The notes beneath the pieces were generated by a model. The model did no database searches. It saw only the letters and a list, made by a program, of their open reading frames with translations, and was not told the origin of the DNA. A stretch of DNA of 64,000 bases from contig JAQFVV010012507.1 of the NCBI GenBank assembly GCA_028023455.1, forward strand, positions 3,080,901 to 3,144,900, in the 5' to 3' direction. Source of the stretch: Epiperipatus broadwayi. Its lineage: Eukaryota; Onychophora; Udeonychophora; Euonychophora; Peripatidae. Made by a program: the position numbers and the translations under genes. Shown piece by piece: positions 34,932 to 46,735 of the stretch (position 1 is its first letter; each line of letters begins with the position of its first letter).

Positions 34932-37714
34932 TGTACAGATTTGACTGTCAAATGGCCTGACACAAAGCCTGCTATAATGTAAAATGGTATATATTAAGCA
35001 CAAGGAATATATAAATGTGCTACATTAATAATGGAAGTTGGATCTGAGCATTAAAAGACCCACACATACCAATTTAAAGTAACATGAAATTGACACAGAA
35101 ATATTGTACATGTATAATAAACTCATGTATTTTTTTTGTATATTTTTATATGTTATTTTATGTATTTTGCCTTTCTCTGAAAAATTCAAATAGAGAAAGG
35201 CAAACTGTGTTGACCAAAATAGATCACGTTGTTGAACATATTCGTAAAAAAAATAATTAAAGTAATTGTTCCAACATACTTGTATGTTTTTTTAATTACT
35301 TTTCTAAAGATTGTAATTTTATTCCATAAGCAAAGAATGTTAATTGCTTTTGCAAAAATCTGATCAAAAGCAAAATGTTTGATAATGCTATAATTAAAAT
35401 GTTATCTTTTTTTTCTTTTTTTTTTGTATATAAAATAAAAATTCTTTTGAGTAATAATAGCTGTAATCAAGTGGTCTGGGTTTTTCAAGATGGAAGCCAA
35501 ACATTATTTCAAACCCTGAAATGTAAAATTTAATCAGAAAAATTATAAGAAATGTTATGATTTAAATGATAAGCTAAATTAAAAGGATTGGCTGATTCAT
35601 ACTTTTCAGAGGATTATCTGAATTGGTTCTTATGAGTGGGATTAATAGTGCTGTGGGATTCATTCTTTCTTTGGCAGTCATTCTGGGCAAGTTTCACTAC
35701 TTTGGTTTGAGAATTATTTAATCATCCAGCTACTTAGAGATTAATTTATGGCCAAGACTATTGATGACATTTTCTAAGAAATCCATTATACAGTTCTTTT
35801 AAAAACTAATGATTTCTTAAGGATTTAAGGAACCAGTCAAGATAGGAAATGAACATTTAATAAAAATTATTATCATATACAAACAGAGGAAAATATGAAG
35901 CAATCTACCAGAGAGTCCAGTAAAATGACCATGGTGTAGACAACCAGCCAGTGCACCCGCCCTTTCTCTGTCCAAGTCACCTAGATGTGATCACACCAGT
36001 TCCAACTGGCCTTGATGATGAGAAAAGCCACCTTGCCTATGCCTGAAGGAGAGAAAATTCTCACTGCACAGCCAGTTGACTTAAAGCCACTCAGAGCCAA
36101 GCCCAGTTAGAAGATGAAGACGCCTATATAAGTTTTTTTTTAAAATATTTTATTAATATTGAACTAATTATCTATATTTCCGATTAAATATATTATTTTT
36201 TATTGTTATTAATCATTTTTAAAAAAAGAGAGAGAATTGTCTATAGCATATATATATATATTGAATTTACGGTTATTGCAGGCATAATGATACAGCTTTT
36301 ATTTAAATCTGTTAATTCATGTTTCTATCCCAAATTCTAGTACTTTCAGCAAAGTTTGCAATTAGTTTTTTTTTATTGCTGTTTTTTTTTCTTTTTGTTG
36401 AAAGTTGTCATACGTAAGTATACCTGTGTATATACGTGCACTTACACTGGTAATATTCGGTAAATACGATACCTCAGGTTGCATATCTGAAATGTATTTA
36501 TCCAGATATCCTTTTAAGTTATTTTTTTATTACTGCTGCATCTCATGATGCATGAAAGAAGGGATTTATTTATTATAGATTCCCTGTAAGCAATTCCAAT
36601 AATAACTTGGTATTTAGAATAGTAGTAAGTGTATAATTGTGCTGCATATATACACATGTGTAGGAATTTATCTATAGCAAAAGGGAAATAGATAGAGTGC
36701 ATCATGTTGAGTACTATATGGTATCTGAACTAACACAACCTTATTGACATGTTGAAAGGTATGAAATTAGTGAAATATTTCATAGTGCAAATATACATAT
36801 GCATAGTTGTTCTTTTTATTATTATTATATTTGCTATCAATAAAAAAAGGTTTTAAAGTACTGGGTAAAAGTGTATGCTTGTATAACCGAGAATCTCTTA
36901 TCTGAAAAGATATGTATATCAAATCACACAAAGTATAACTTATTTCTACAGGGTAGAAAAAAAAAGCTCAGACCACTTCCATTACTTATAAAACATTGTA
37001 AATAGCTTTAGGAATTTATTATTTTTCTTATTTAAAATTGTATTTTATCTATTTCAACACCTCGAATATATATATGGGTTTGTGATAATTAATTATTTAG
37101 TATTTTTTTTTATTATATCATCATTAGTATGAAACGGTGGTGGGTATTTGGGATTAAATAAATATTTAACCATAATATTAAACTTGTTTCGTTTTCGTAT
37201 TATTATTATTTCTTTGATAAAATGTATTGTTTCTTTATTAACCACATACCTGTAATAACCATTTAACTTACCCATTGAAGACCCTAGATGTAGAGCACTG
37301 AGCTAGCCATATGGGATATTGCTCTACTGGGGTGTTAAATCTTATTCTTATGCTCTGTTGAGCATATGGTATTACACATCCTTCTAGGAGGGGGGAAAAT
37401 TCATTTTTTGATTCTTTTCTAGAAGTGGCGCACAAAGGTCTATTTTGTAAATAGATTTTTCAAAGGTGTGTACTTGCCATTGTTCTAAATGTTCGGGCAT
37501 TCAAATAAGATATCAACTAAGAGGTGTTTTTAACTGAAAGAGTCCTATCAATCCACTCTTTCTATCAGTTTAGCTGGAAGTACCAATATATATGAGTACA
37601 GACAATCGGCTAAATTGGTATCCATTTCTTTTCCTGTTAAATCTTGTTCAATTCATGCTCAGTGCAAGATTAGGATTAGGAAATCTGCAGGGGAGTATAG
37701 TCCAGCACAGTAAA
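34932..37714 (+). mobile_element. Long direct repeat, left copy (putative 5' LTR)
   Basis: A ~2.78-kb segment recurs in direct orientation at 39683-42463, with differences of several percent by eye and a few small indels. Features common to both copies include a TATA box CTATATAAG (36124-36132) preceded by a GC-richer segment with conserved GCCACTCAGAGCCAAGCCCA, and a 13-bp hairpin (TTTGCCTTTCTCT, loop, AGAGAAAGGCAAA, 35167-35205). The left edge can be drawn at TGT (34932) or at TCAAATGGCC (34948), where similarity becomes clear. It is followed by GTAAAACTGGTGCCAATGTG, in which TGGTGCC could be a primer-binding site. No convincing target duplication was found. Confidence 0.65.
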
Positions 37715-39682
37715 ACTGGTGCCAATGTGTTTTAAATGTAAAAATGGTACGGTTAAGGAAAAAAACAAGTTAAATTATATAAATGTGAAAATTACGGTAA
37801 AATAAATTACGTGACGTATGTCTATATAAACTTAATGTAGGTGTAATTAAAACTAAATTAAATATTGAATGTATATAGGAGAAGATATATAAAATTCTAT
37901 TGTTACTTTTTTTTTTTTATAATGTATAGTATAGTAAATAGATCGTATAAATGAACACGCTTGCTTTGTTCTATATATATATTTTTAAAGTTATTCTTAA
38001 ATAATTTAAAATATTTTAATCAGTAATTTGCAGTTACAAAATGAGAGTGTTATGTTTTGTAGTGACGAATATTTAAATTAAGATATATTTATGATTCAAA
38101 TTGTTAGCATTAAATCAAATGCTCACACTGTATTCTATAGATATACTATATAAATAAAATAGATTTCAAAGTTATTTTAAATAAGTATACATGTAATATA
38201 TTGACGGTTGATATTTTGTTATATAGAGTACAGATTCTTTTATCTTAATAATTGCTTAACAATTTTCACTTTAAACCAAGTAGCTAACATTTTCATTTTA
38301 TTGGATAAGTAAAGTTGCCGTTTAATCTGTCCAATTAAAATAGTAATAAAGTATATAAAAAATTATTAAATGAATGAGTGGAGGAAAAGTAGGTCACACA
38401 CTGTATATATGTGTATATAAATGGTCGGAGGTTTTACAAATAAAAGTAATAAGTTATTATAGTGTAATATTTTTAAAATAACTTACAGTTCAATTTGTTG
38501 TTTTCTTGTTTTGTTTTGAAAAAGAGAGAAAATAGACATTTTCGATATAAGTATAACCAGTTTTTCAAATGCAGTGTAATATTTTAAGATAACTTATAGT
38601 TGAATCCGTTGGTATTTTGTTTGTAAAAAAATAAAATAAAATAGTGTTAAATACTGGCCTAATGAATGAAAGTTTCTAAATGATTGAAAATAACTTAAAC
38701 TTAAAGTTCTTTTTTTTTGTTTTGTTTTTGGGAAACAAAAAAGAAAAAGTAAGTAAAATAAAGTAAAATGGAATACTAGCATATCGAAATAAAGTTTCGT
38801 ACGTAAATTGATTTTCTTTTTATCAATAAATAAAGATAAATAGATGTAGTTAAAAACAGGCAAAATAATTGGAACAGGGCATAGAAAAGACACATAATCA
38901 GTGATTGGAATGAGGCAGAATTAGGTGTGTGGTAGAAACAATTAATTTGAGAGTCTCTGAAGTTAGGTGTTTGTAGGTTACTTGTGAACTTTTGTCTCTC
39001 AAACATTGTGTGTATAGATTGATTCGTATTGGCATTGTTTGAACTGGGGCTCTAGAGATGGGGGATGCTCAGGGGTTGGTTGGAGATGTCTGTGTGATTT
39101 GGAGTCTCTGTGGCCTTAGGTGAAGGAACACTTTTCACCTCGTAAAAATGTGAGCAATTCTTTTAGCAGAGAAAATATTCTCTGGGAGTCATTTGGGGTA
39201 ATGCAAATGTACTCATAAGTCTCTTATAGAAAGCAGAGGAGCATTGACTTCAACTCTTATATAAACTCAAAGCCCTTCATCTGTGGTTGCAAAATATCCT
39301 GTCAGCCTCCAAAAGTTATTGAGCATGGAAGCATCCACGAAGTTTGGTACATTATTCTGTTAGTATTTTTCGTAGTTTGTTCGACTTTGCTTGGCTGCCA
39401 AAAAGTTCTAGAAAGAGTACATATCTCCATGTTGGCAGTCTGTTTGTCTTCTTTTATCTCTGATCCTGGGGATTTGGATGCTGATGCAGTTTTGGCGGTG
39501 TATGGTAATGCTATGGGGGATGAGGTGTCACATTGTCACCGTTCGACACCGTGCTTTTTAGACTTACAAAAGAAAAGAAAGAGGACAAAAACTAGTAAAC
39601 ATATACGTATTATCTATGTAAATAAGAACTTAAGACTTTAAATGGTCATATCCATTTAAAAGTCTCATTGGAGAGGGGGTAT
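37715..39682 (+). mobile_element. Spacer between the long repeats (putative non-autonomous internal region)
   Basis: About 1.97 kb, too short for a gag-pol polyprotein. It starts with a possible primer-binding site (37716 on) and ends with a purine tract GGAGAGGGGG (39670-39679) a few bases before the second repeat. This is the expected order PBS, interior, PPT, LTR. The only notable frame is 39387-39641 (84 codons), containing DPGDLDADAVLAVYG and a basic end KKRKRTKTSKH. I do not recognise it. No protease, RT or integrase motif is readable on either strand. Confidence 0.5.
39387..39641 (+). CDS. Unrecognised 84-codon open frame in the spacer
   Basis: It opens at an ATG in a stretch with less biased base composition, has an acidic middle (SDPGDLDADAV) and a strongly basic C-terminus, and stops about 30 bp before the purine tract. 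The position just upstream of a 3' LTR would suit the end of a retrotransposon polyprotein, but no motif supports that. It may be chance. Confidence 0.2.
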   Translation: MLGCQKVLERVHISMLAVCLSSFISDPGDLDADAVLAVYGNAMGDEVSHCHRSTPCFLDLQKKRKRTKTSKHIRIIYVNKNLRL

Positions 39683-42463
39683 TGTGCCAGGCATTATCAA
39701 ATGGCCTTACACAAAGTTGGCTGTAATGTAAATGGCATATATTAAGCACAAGGAATATATAAATGTGCTACATTAATAATGGAAGTTGGGTCTGAGAATT
39801 AAAATACCCACACATACCAATTTAAAGTAACATGAAATTGACACTGAAATATTGTACACATATAATAAACACATGTATTTTTTTTTCTTTTTTGTATATT
39901 TTTATATGTTATTTTATATATTTTGCCTTTCTCTGAAAAATTCAAATTGAGAAAGGCAAACTGTGTTGACCAAAAAGAGATCACATTGTTGGAATATATT
40001 CATAAAAGAAATAATTAAAGTAATTGTTCCAACATACTTGTATATTTTTTTTAATTACTTTTCTAAAGATTGTAATTTTATTTCATAAGCAAAGAATGTT
40101 AATTGCTTTTGCAAAAATCTGATCAAAAGCAAAATATTTGATAATGCTATAATTAAAATGTTATTTTTTTTATTATTATTTTTGTATATAAAATAAAAAT
40201 TATTTTGAGTAATAATAGCTGTAATAAAGTGGTCTGGGTTTTTCAAGATGGAAACCAAACATTATATCAAACCTTGAAATGTAGAATTTAATCAGAAAAT
40301 TATAGGAAATGTTATGATCTAAATGATAAGCTAAATTAAAAGGATTGGCTGATTCATACTTCTCAGAGGATTATCTGAATTGGTTCTTATGAGTGGGATT
40401 GATAGTGCTGTGGGATTCATTCTTTCTTTGGCAGTCATTCTGGCAAGTTTCACTACTTTGGCTTGAAAATTATTCAGTCATCCAGCTACTTAGAGATTAA
40501 TTTATGGACAAGACTACTGCTGACATTTTCTAAGAAACCATTATACAGTTCTTTTAAGAACTAATGATTTCTTAAGGATTTAAGGAAAACAGTCAAGATA
40601 GCAAATGAACATTTAATAAAAATTATTATCATATACAAACAGAGGAAAATATAAAGCAATCTACCAGAGTCCAGTAAAATGACCATGGGATAGACAACCA
40701 GCCGGTGCACCCACCCTTTCTCTGTCCAAATCGCCAAGATGTGATCATGCCAGTTCTAGCCAGCCTCAATGATGAGAAAAGCCACCTTGCCTATGCCAGA
40801 AGAAGATGAAATCCTCACTGCACAGCCAGTTGACTTAAAGCCACTCAGAGCCAAGCCCAGTTAGAAGATGAAGACACCTATATAAGTTTCTTTTAAAAAT
40901 ATTTTATTAATATTGAACTAATTAACTATATTTCTGATTAAAAATATTATTATTTTTTTATTATTACTCATTTAAAAAAAACAGAGAGAGAGAATTGTCT
41001 CTAGCATATATATATATATATTGAATTTATGGTTATTGCAGGCATAATGATACAGCTTTTACTTAAATCTGTCAATTCTTGTTTCTATCCCAAATTCTAG
41101 TATTTTCAGCAAAGGTTGCAATTAGTTTTTTTTTTATTGCTATTTTTTTTTTTTTTTGCTTTTTGTTGAAAGTTGTCATACATAAGTATACATGTGTATA
41201 TACACTGGTAATATTCGGTAAATACGATACTTCATGTTGCGTATCTGAAATGGATTTATGCAGATATCCTTTTAAGTTATTTTTTGTCATGGCTGCACCT
41301 CATGATGCATGCAAGAAGGGATTTATTCATTATAGATTCCCTGTAAGCAAGTCCAATAATAACTGATATTTAGAATAGTAGTAAGTGTATAATTGTGCTG
41401 CACATATACACATGTGTAGAAATTTATCTATAGCAAAAGGGAAATAGATAGAGTACCTCATGTTGAGTACTATATAGTATCTGAACTAATGCAACCTTAT
41501 TGACATGTTGAAAGGTATGAAATTAGTGAAATATTTCATAGTGCAAATATACATATGCATAGTTGTTCTTTTTATCATTATTATATTTGCTATCAATAAA
41601 AAAAGGTTTCAAAGTACTGGGTAAAAGTGTATGCTTGTATAATCAAAAATCTCTTATCTGAAAAGATCTGTATATCAAGTCACACAAAGTATAATTTATT
41701 TCTACAGAATAAAAAAACTCAGACCACTTCCATTCCTTATAAAACATTGTAAATAGCTTTAGTGATTTATTATTTTCTTATTTAAAATTGTATTTTATCT
41801 ATTTCAATGCCTCAAATATATATATGGGTTTGTGATAGTTAATAATTTAGTATTTCTTTATTATTATATCATCATTAGTATGAAACGGTTGTGGGTATTT
41901 GGGATTAAATAAATATTTAATCATAATATTAAACTTGTTTCATTTTCGTATTATTATTTTTTTGATAAAATGTATTCTTTCCTTATTAACCATGTACCTG
42001 TAATAACCATTTAACTTACCCACTGACAACTCTAGATGTAGAGCACTGAGCTAGTCATATGGGATATCACTCTACCAGGGTGTTAAATCTTATTCTTATG
42101 CTCCGCTGAACATATGGTATTGCACATCCTTCTAGGAGGGGGGGGGAATTCATTTTTTGATTCTTTTTTAGAAGTGGCATGCAAAGGTCTATTTTGTAAA
42201 TTGATTTTTCAAAGGTGTGTACTTGCCATTGTTCTAAATATTCAGGCATTCAAATAAGATATCAACTAAGAGGTGGTTTTAACTGAAAGAGTCCTATCAA
42301 TCCACTCTTTCTATCAGTTTAGCTGGAAGTACCAATATATATGAGTACAGACAATCAGCTAAATTGGTATCTATTTCTTTTCCTGTTAAATCTTGTTCAA
42401 TTCATGCTCAGTACAAGATTAGGATTAGGAAATCTGCAGGGGAGTATGGTCCGGTACAGTAAA
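39683..42463 (+). mobile_element. Long direct repeat, right copy (putative 3' LTR)
   Basis: This copy is co-linear with 34932-37714. It begins after the purine tract at TGTGCCAGGC (39683) and is clearly alignable from TCAAATGGCC (39697). The TATA box is at 40878-40886. The hairpin is kept but shortened by one base pair, with TTGAGAAAGG replacing TAGAGAAAGG. The copy ends ACAGTAAA and runs into an AT dinucleotide array (42464-42484), so the exact right boundary and any target duplication are obscured. If the pair are LTRs, their divergence dates an old insertion. The alternative is a 4.75-kb segmental tandem duplication with one spacer lost. Confidence 0.65.
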
Positions 42464-42484
42464 TATATATATATATATATATAT
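42464..42484. repeat. (AT)n array
   Basis: About ten AT units directly at the right edge of the second long repeat. Confidence 0.9.
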
Positions 42485-42974
42485 GTCTATTTTTACTTAT
42501 ATATTTTAGTTGCTTAAGTACAATATTTATATAATATATTTTAGAGGGCTAAAATATTTAATGCATAAATAGAGACAACCACTTGGTTCACAATTTTATT
42601 TATTATATATGGTTCCCCAAATCTATGAGGTATTTGCAGGCCAGTTAGCCATATTAAATTATAATATTTTTTGTTTTATTCATGATTAACCAAATTTTCA
42701 AGCTATTCAGTGAACATCACCCATTTTACCATTACATTTTGGAAGTCTTTATTAGTTTTTCATTATATTTTGGCTCATCTAACAAGAAATATTGCTATTT
42801 GTGAATCACTGTGGCTTCATAGTCATTGTTCATATATTTTAGTATATTTTTCTTCACAAAATATATAATCACAATTACCCAAATTCACAACTCAACTAGA
42901 CTAGCCAAAAATATAAACCCTAAAACACAACCAATGGTTTTATTGTTATAAGCAGACTTTTCAAGTATAAAAAA

Positions 42975-43229
42975 CTACAAAATAAAAAGCTGAACATTAC
43001 CCACAATTTCACTTACATAACTTTTAAATAAGTTAATTGCTTCACAATCATACAATTTTAATAATAAAGACTCTTTAATTCTTTTTATTTCCATTCTCTC
43101 AAAGAAGAAAATCTTGGCATCATCAAAATTAATAGTGTGGCCTATAACTTCTCTATGGATATATAAAGCAGAACTATGATATTTATTTCTAACTCTACTT
43201 TTGTATATCTTTATTCTTTCATTTAAGCT
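42975..43229 (-). pseudogene. Penelope-like GIY-YIG endonuclease C-terminus, left arm
   Basis: The minus-strand frame is open for 84 codons with no stop until TAG (42977-42975). It begins SLNERIKIYKSRVRNKYH, then SALYIHREVIGHTINFDDAK and FFFERMEIKRIKESLLLK. The order 'SLxERIxxHKS', 'ALYIHxxxxGHxINFDxxKI', 'ExxxxxRIKESLxI' is what I expect of the second half of GIY-YIG domains at the end of Penelope-like polyproteins, which nick DNA for element integration. The GIY-YIG signature itself and the RT lie upstream and are absent. No search was run. Only a fragment, so non-functional despite the open frame. Confidence 0.6.
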
Positions 43230-43267
43230 TAAACTACTCTGCTTAAGAAAGAATAAAGATTCATTAA

Positions 43268-43465
43268 AGTAATGTTAGAAATAAATATCTTAGTTCTGCT
43301 TTATATATCCATGAAAAAAATACAGATCACACTATTGATTTTGATGATGCTAAGGTTGTCTTCTTTGAGAGAAATGAAATAAAAATAAGAATTAAAGCAT
43401 CTTTATTATTAAAAATTTATGATTGTGAAGCAATTAACTTATTTAAAAGTTCTTTTAATATTTAG
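43268..43465 (+). pseudogene. Penelope-like GIY-YIG endonuclease C-terminus, right arm
   Basis: This is the mirror partner of 42975-43229. It reads SNVRNKYLSSALYIHEKNTD, then HTIDFDDAKVVFFERNEIK and IRIKASLLLKIYDCEAINLF, ending at TAG 43463-43465. Upstream residues ERIKIH are followed by an in-frame TAA (43265-43267) where the left arm has a Lys codon, and a 2-bp deletion shifts the frame before that. The C-terminus stops about ten residues earlier than in the left arm. Confidence 0.6.
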
Positions 43466-43609
43466 GGTGTATGGGATATAAGTGAAATGTGGGTAATGTT
43501 TAGTTTAAATATATTGTTATTGTATAGTTCTTTACACTTGTAAAGTCTGTTTGTAGCTGTAAAACCATAGGTTGTATTTTAAAGTTTATATTTTTGGCCA
43601 GTCTGGTTG

Positions 43610-45040
43610 CCTTCTTTTACTCACTATAAATTGAAAGTTAATCAAGCTATGGAGAAAGAAATATTTTGTTCCTAATTCCAAAAACATAGCTATATTTTCT
43701 GATTAACTGGTCTACTAATTATTATGACCTATGCTACTGGCAGAATCAGCCTTTTATTTATTTTTATAAGAGCACCAGGATTCATACAAGTATCCACTGA
43801 AATCTGTCATGTCACACCTCATAAATTAAAAGGAAATTTATTATGAAATTCAGGGTCTAGATTTATTGTCATTTTAAAGATCTCTATGAATCTTTTCTGG
43901 GCTATATTATTAAATGTACTGGGAAAGATAATTTCTTTAATTAAATATTAATAAATTAACTGTAACCACATCTAATATTCAAATTAAGAATGTATAAAGA
44001 GAGTGCTAAATTAATACTAAATATTTTATTAAAATCTATTTAAAATATTTAGGCAAGAATTAGTAAAGAAAAAATTGGAAAAGAAAAACATAAACAAATC
44101 CAAATATTATTAATCAGATGAAAGTTCTTGTTCCATTTAAATTCTTCTAGCTAGTTAGTTCATTTAAACAATAAAAATTAGTCACTATCAGTAGGATCAT
44201 TCATGGCAAACATTAATTTGCCAATAATTAGAAAGTGACAAATCGGGAGTAAATGTTCTTAACTTACCAGTAAGCTTGTATCAGTTCTTATAATATACTT
44301 GTTTTTCTTTGGGATCCTGTGTTACTTGGCATTTAATTGATTTCTCCTGCTGGCATCTGGTCCATTCCATAGCTGGAGCAAGAAGCTCAGTTGTGATGAC
44401 CTTCACTGCAAAAGACAGTGGTCACAAGGCTTCATTTCCATTCTTGCATGACAACTTCATTCAGCAAGTGAGTAGTGTTCCTGGGAAGACACATTTCACT
44501 GCAACAGGTCACTTTCATGGAAACATCCACTCTAAGAACACATAACCAGAAAATAAATGCAATACCTAGATCGAAATTATCCTCTTCTTTTTATACCTTG
44601 ATCCAATTTTGAAACTTCTGCACATGTTATTATTATAATGACGCTTAGGTTTATAATCTTATACATTTATTTTTAACTTTCTGTAACAAAGTTCTTTTTT
44701 TAGAAAATCATTTCTGCCATCTTTAATCAATATTCTAAAAGTTTTTTTAATTGTAATCTTTGTACTTTTGGAATTCTTTTTGTTTATCTGGATTAGTAAT
44801 CCGCATACTTTTCTTTTATTCTTTCCAACTTCAACTTTTATTAAACTATAGATAAATAATTTGAACCACTCCCCCACAAAAAATATCAACTCTCATTGTA
44901 TGTTTCCAAATAAAAATAAATTGCACTAACTAAAAAAAAATTTTAAATGTGTTAATTTAAAAAGATCTTTAAGTTTACTTTTTCTTTTAGCTTTTAATTA
45001 AATATTTTAAATGCCAATATCTTTGGACCATCTTTTGTAG
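43610..45040. other. AT-rich DNA, nothing firmly recognised
   Basis: Contains a 78-codon plus-strand frame (44309-44545) in a less AT-biased stretch. Its translation (for example SFPFLHDNFIQQVSSVPGKT) has no recognised motif. It may be part of a decayed repeat. Confidence 0.45.
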
Positions 45041-45043
45041 GCG

Positions 45044-45410
45044 GTACAATATATATATATATATTGTAACCGGACCGCCATACAGCCGTTTTATTACGTC
45101 GGTTGTGACAATTTTCTGATGAGCATGCTGTAGGAAGGAACTATCAATTGATGTTCCTAATGCAGATGTTAATGCCTCCTACAACAATATTTCCTGCTCA
45201 TCAGAGGATGTAGTACAATAGAGACTGGAAACATCTAAATATTTCTATGTTTGGTTTCCCAAAGAGCGCCATTAGAGTTCCATCTCACTACAACCTGACT
45301 GGCCTAGGTCAAGTTATGCCAGACGTAGCTCAGAAAGCAAGAGATTCTCATGAACCAGTGCTATAATTGGTGAGTGATGCGATAAATAAACAAAACTGAA
45401 CAACTGGATA
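45044..45410. repeat. Structured GC-richer block with nested hairpins
   Basis: GGCGGTACAAT(AT)n with ATTGTAACCGGACCGCC (45041-45078) frames an AT array with partly complementary ends. Next, CTGATGAGCA (45117-45126) pairs with TGCTCATCAG (45198-45207), GTAGGA with TCCTAC inside it, and AGGAAC with GTTCCT (45134-45156) inside that. The 3' part has TAGCTCAGAAAGCAAGAG near 45328, reminiscent of a tRNA D arm. The nested complementarity is more than I would expect by chance. The block has the look of a SINE or ribozyme-bearing retroelement end, but I cannot assign it. Confidence 0.45.
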
Positions 45411-45474
45411 ACCAATTTAATTTTAGTAACAAAAAAAAAATTTATTAGATAACAATTAATTTGCAATTTCAACA

Positions 45475-46085
45475 ATAGTTCATTAATTCCTCTATGAGAA
45501 GAAGCTTGGAAATATTCTAATTCAATAATAGTTCATTTTGAATTCATTTATGGGAAGAAGCTTGTGAATATTCTAATTCAACAATAGTTCATTAATTCCT
45601 TTATGAGAAGAAGCTTGGAAATATTCTAATTCAATAATAGTTCATTTTGAATTTATTTATGAGAAGAAGCTTGGAAATATTCTAATTCAACAATAGTTTG
45701 TTTTTGTATTCCTTTATGAGAAGAAGCTTAGAAGCAGTCAAGCATTTATGGTTTATACAATAATTCATTTTGAAGCAGTCAAGCACTTATGATTTATACA
45801 ATAATTCATTTTGAATTCATTTAAGAGAAGAACCTTAGAAGCAGTCAAGCATTTATGGTTTATACAATAATTCATTTTGAAGCAGTCAAGCACTTATGGT
45901 TTATACAATAATTCATTTTGAATTCATTTAAGGTAAGAACCTTAGAAGCAGTCAAGCATTTATGGTTTATACAATAATTCATTTTGAAGCAGTCAAGCAT
46001 TTATGGTTTATACAATAATTCATTTGTTCATTTAGGAGAAGAACCTTAGAAGCAGTCAAGTATTTATGATTTATACAGCATTTCA
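45475..46085. repeat. Compound minisatellite (about 58- and 41-bp units)
   Basis: The first part repeats GAGAAGAAGCTTGGAAATAT with ATTCTAATTCAA.AATAGTTC every 48-61 bp (45496, 45557, 45605, 45663, 45719). The second part repeats GAAGCAGTCAAGCATTTATG followed by GTTTATACAATAATTCATTT in 41-bp doublets, joined by AAGAACCTTA spacers, up to about 46080. The two unit types share the AAGAAxCTT and AATTCATTTTGAATTCATTT words, so one grew from the other. Confidence 0.85.
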
Positions 46086-46301
46086 TCATTTTATGAATTA
46101 TTACCGATTGGTAGACATTTGAACTCAGCAATTCTTGGTTTGTAGAGCATTTATCATTTGATAATTGAGGCATTTATAATTTAGCCAAATATAGAAGTAT
46201 ATTCTTATACATAAACTCTGTTACATTACCCAGATAGAAGTAATATGCAATTAAAGCATTTCTAATTCATATAGTAAATACGTTCAAATATTTTTATAAA
46301 T

Positions 46302-46735
46302 AAATTTGCGTGTAGCTATTTCATAACTTCACTTTATAACGTATGATAAAGACATTTTAACATTTTATAAAACAAATTCTATGTAATTATTTCATAATGT
46401 CACTTTATAACATATGATAAAGACGTTTTAATATTTTATAAAACACATTCTATGTAATTATTTCATAATGTCACTTTATAACGTATGATAAAGATGTTTT
46501 CATTTTATAAAACAAATTCTATGTAATTATTTCATAATGTCACTTTATAACGTATGATAAAGACGTTTTAATATTTTATAAAACACATTCTATGTAATTA
46601 TTTCATAACTTCATTTTATAACGTATGATAAACGTGTTCTAATATTTTACAAAACAAATTCTATGTAGTTATTTCATAACTTCATTTTATAACGTATGAT
46701 AAAGATGTTTTAATATTTTATAAAACAAATTACCT
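46302..46735. repeat. ~71-bp minisatellite, about six units
   Basis: Units contain TTATAACGTATGATAAAGAC, then TATTTTATAAAACAAATTCT and ATGTAATTATTTCATAA. Starts fall near 46319, 46391, 46461, 46530, 46602 and 46675. There are a few substitutions per unit and one short deletion in unit 3. Confidence 0.85.

Larger units (their letters stand above)
42893..43609. mobile_element. 717-bp palindrome made of two Penelope-like 3' ends
   Basis: The outer sequences CAACTAGACTAGCCAAAAAT (42893 on) and ATTTTTGGCCAGTCTGGTTG (ending 43609) are inverted complements, and similarity continues inward to a short centre near AAGCTTAAACTACTCTGCTT (43226-43245). Each arm is about 340-360 bp and encodes, reading outward, the C-terminus of the same GIY-YIG-like protein plus 3' UTR. 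Both arms are truncated at nearly the same codon. Small indels and substitutions show the arms have diverged for a while. Confidence 0.8.

Noticed and set aside
42459-42463. GTAAA as a target duplication partner of GCGAA before 34932
   Set aside because: The same GTAAA follows the left repeat at 37710, so it belongs to the repeat rather than to the flank.
44309-44545. 78-codon frame as a host exon
   Set aside because: No recognised motif, no convincing splice context and no neighbouring exons.
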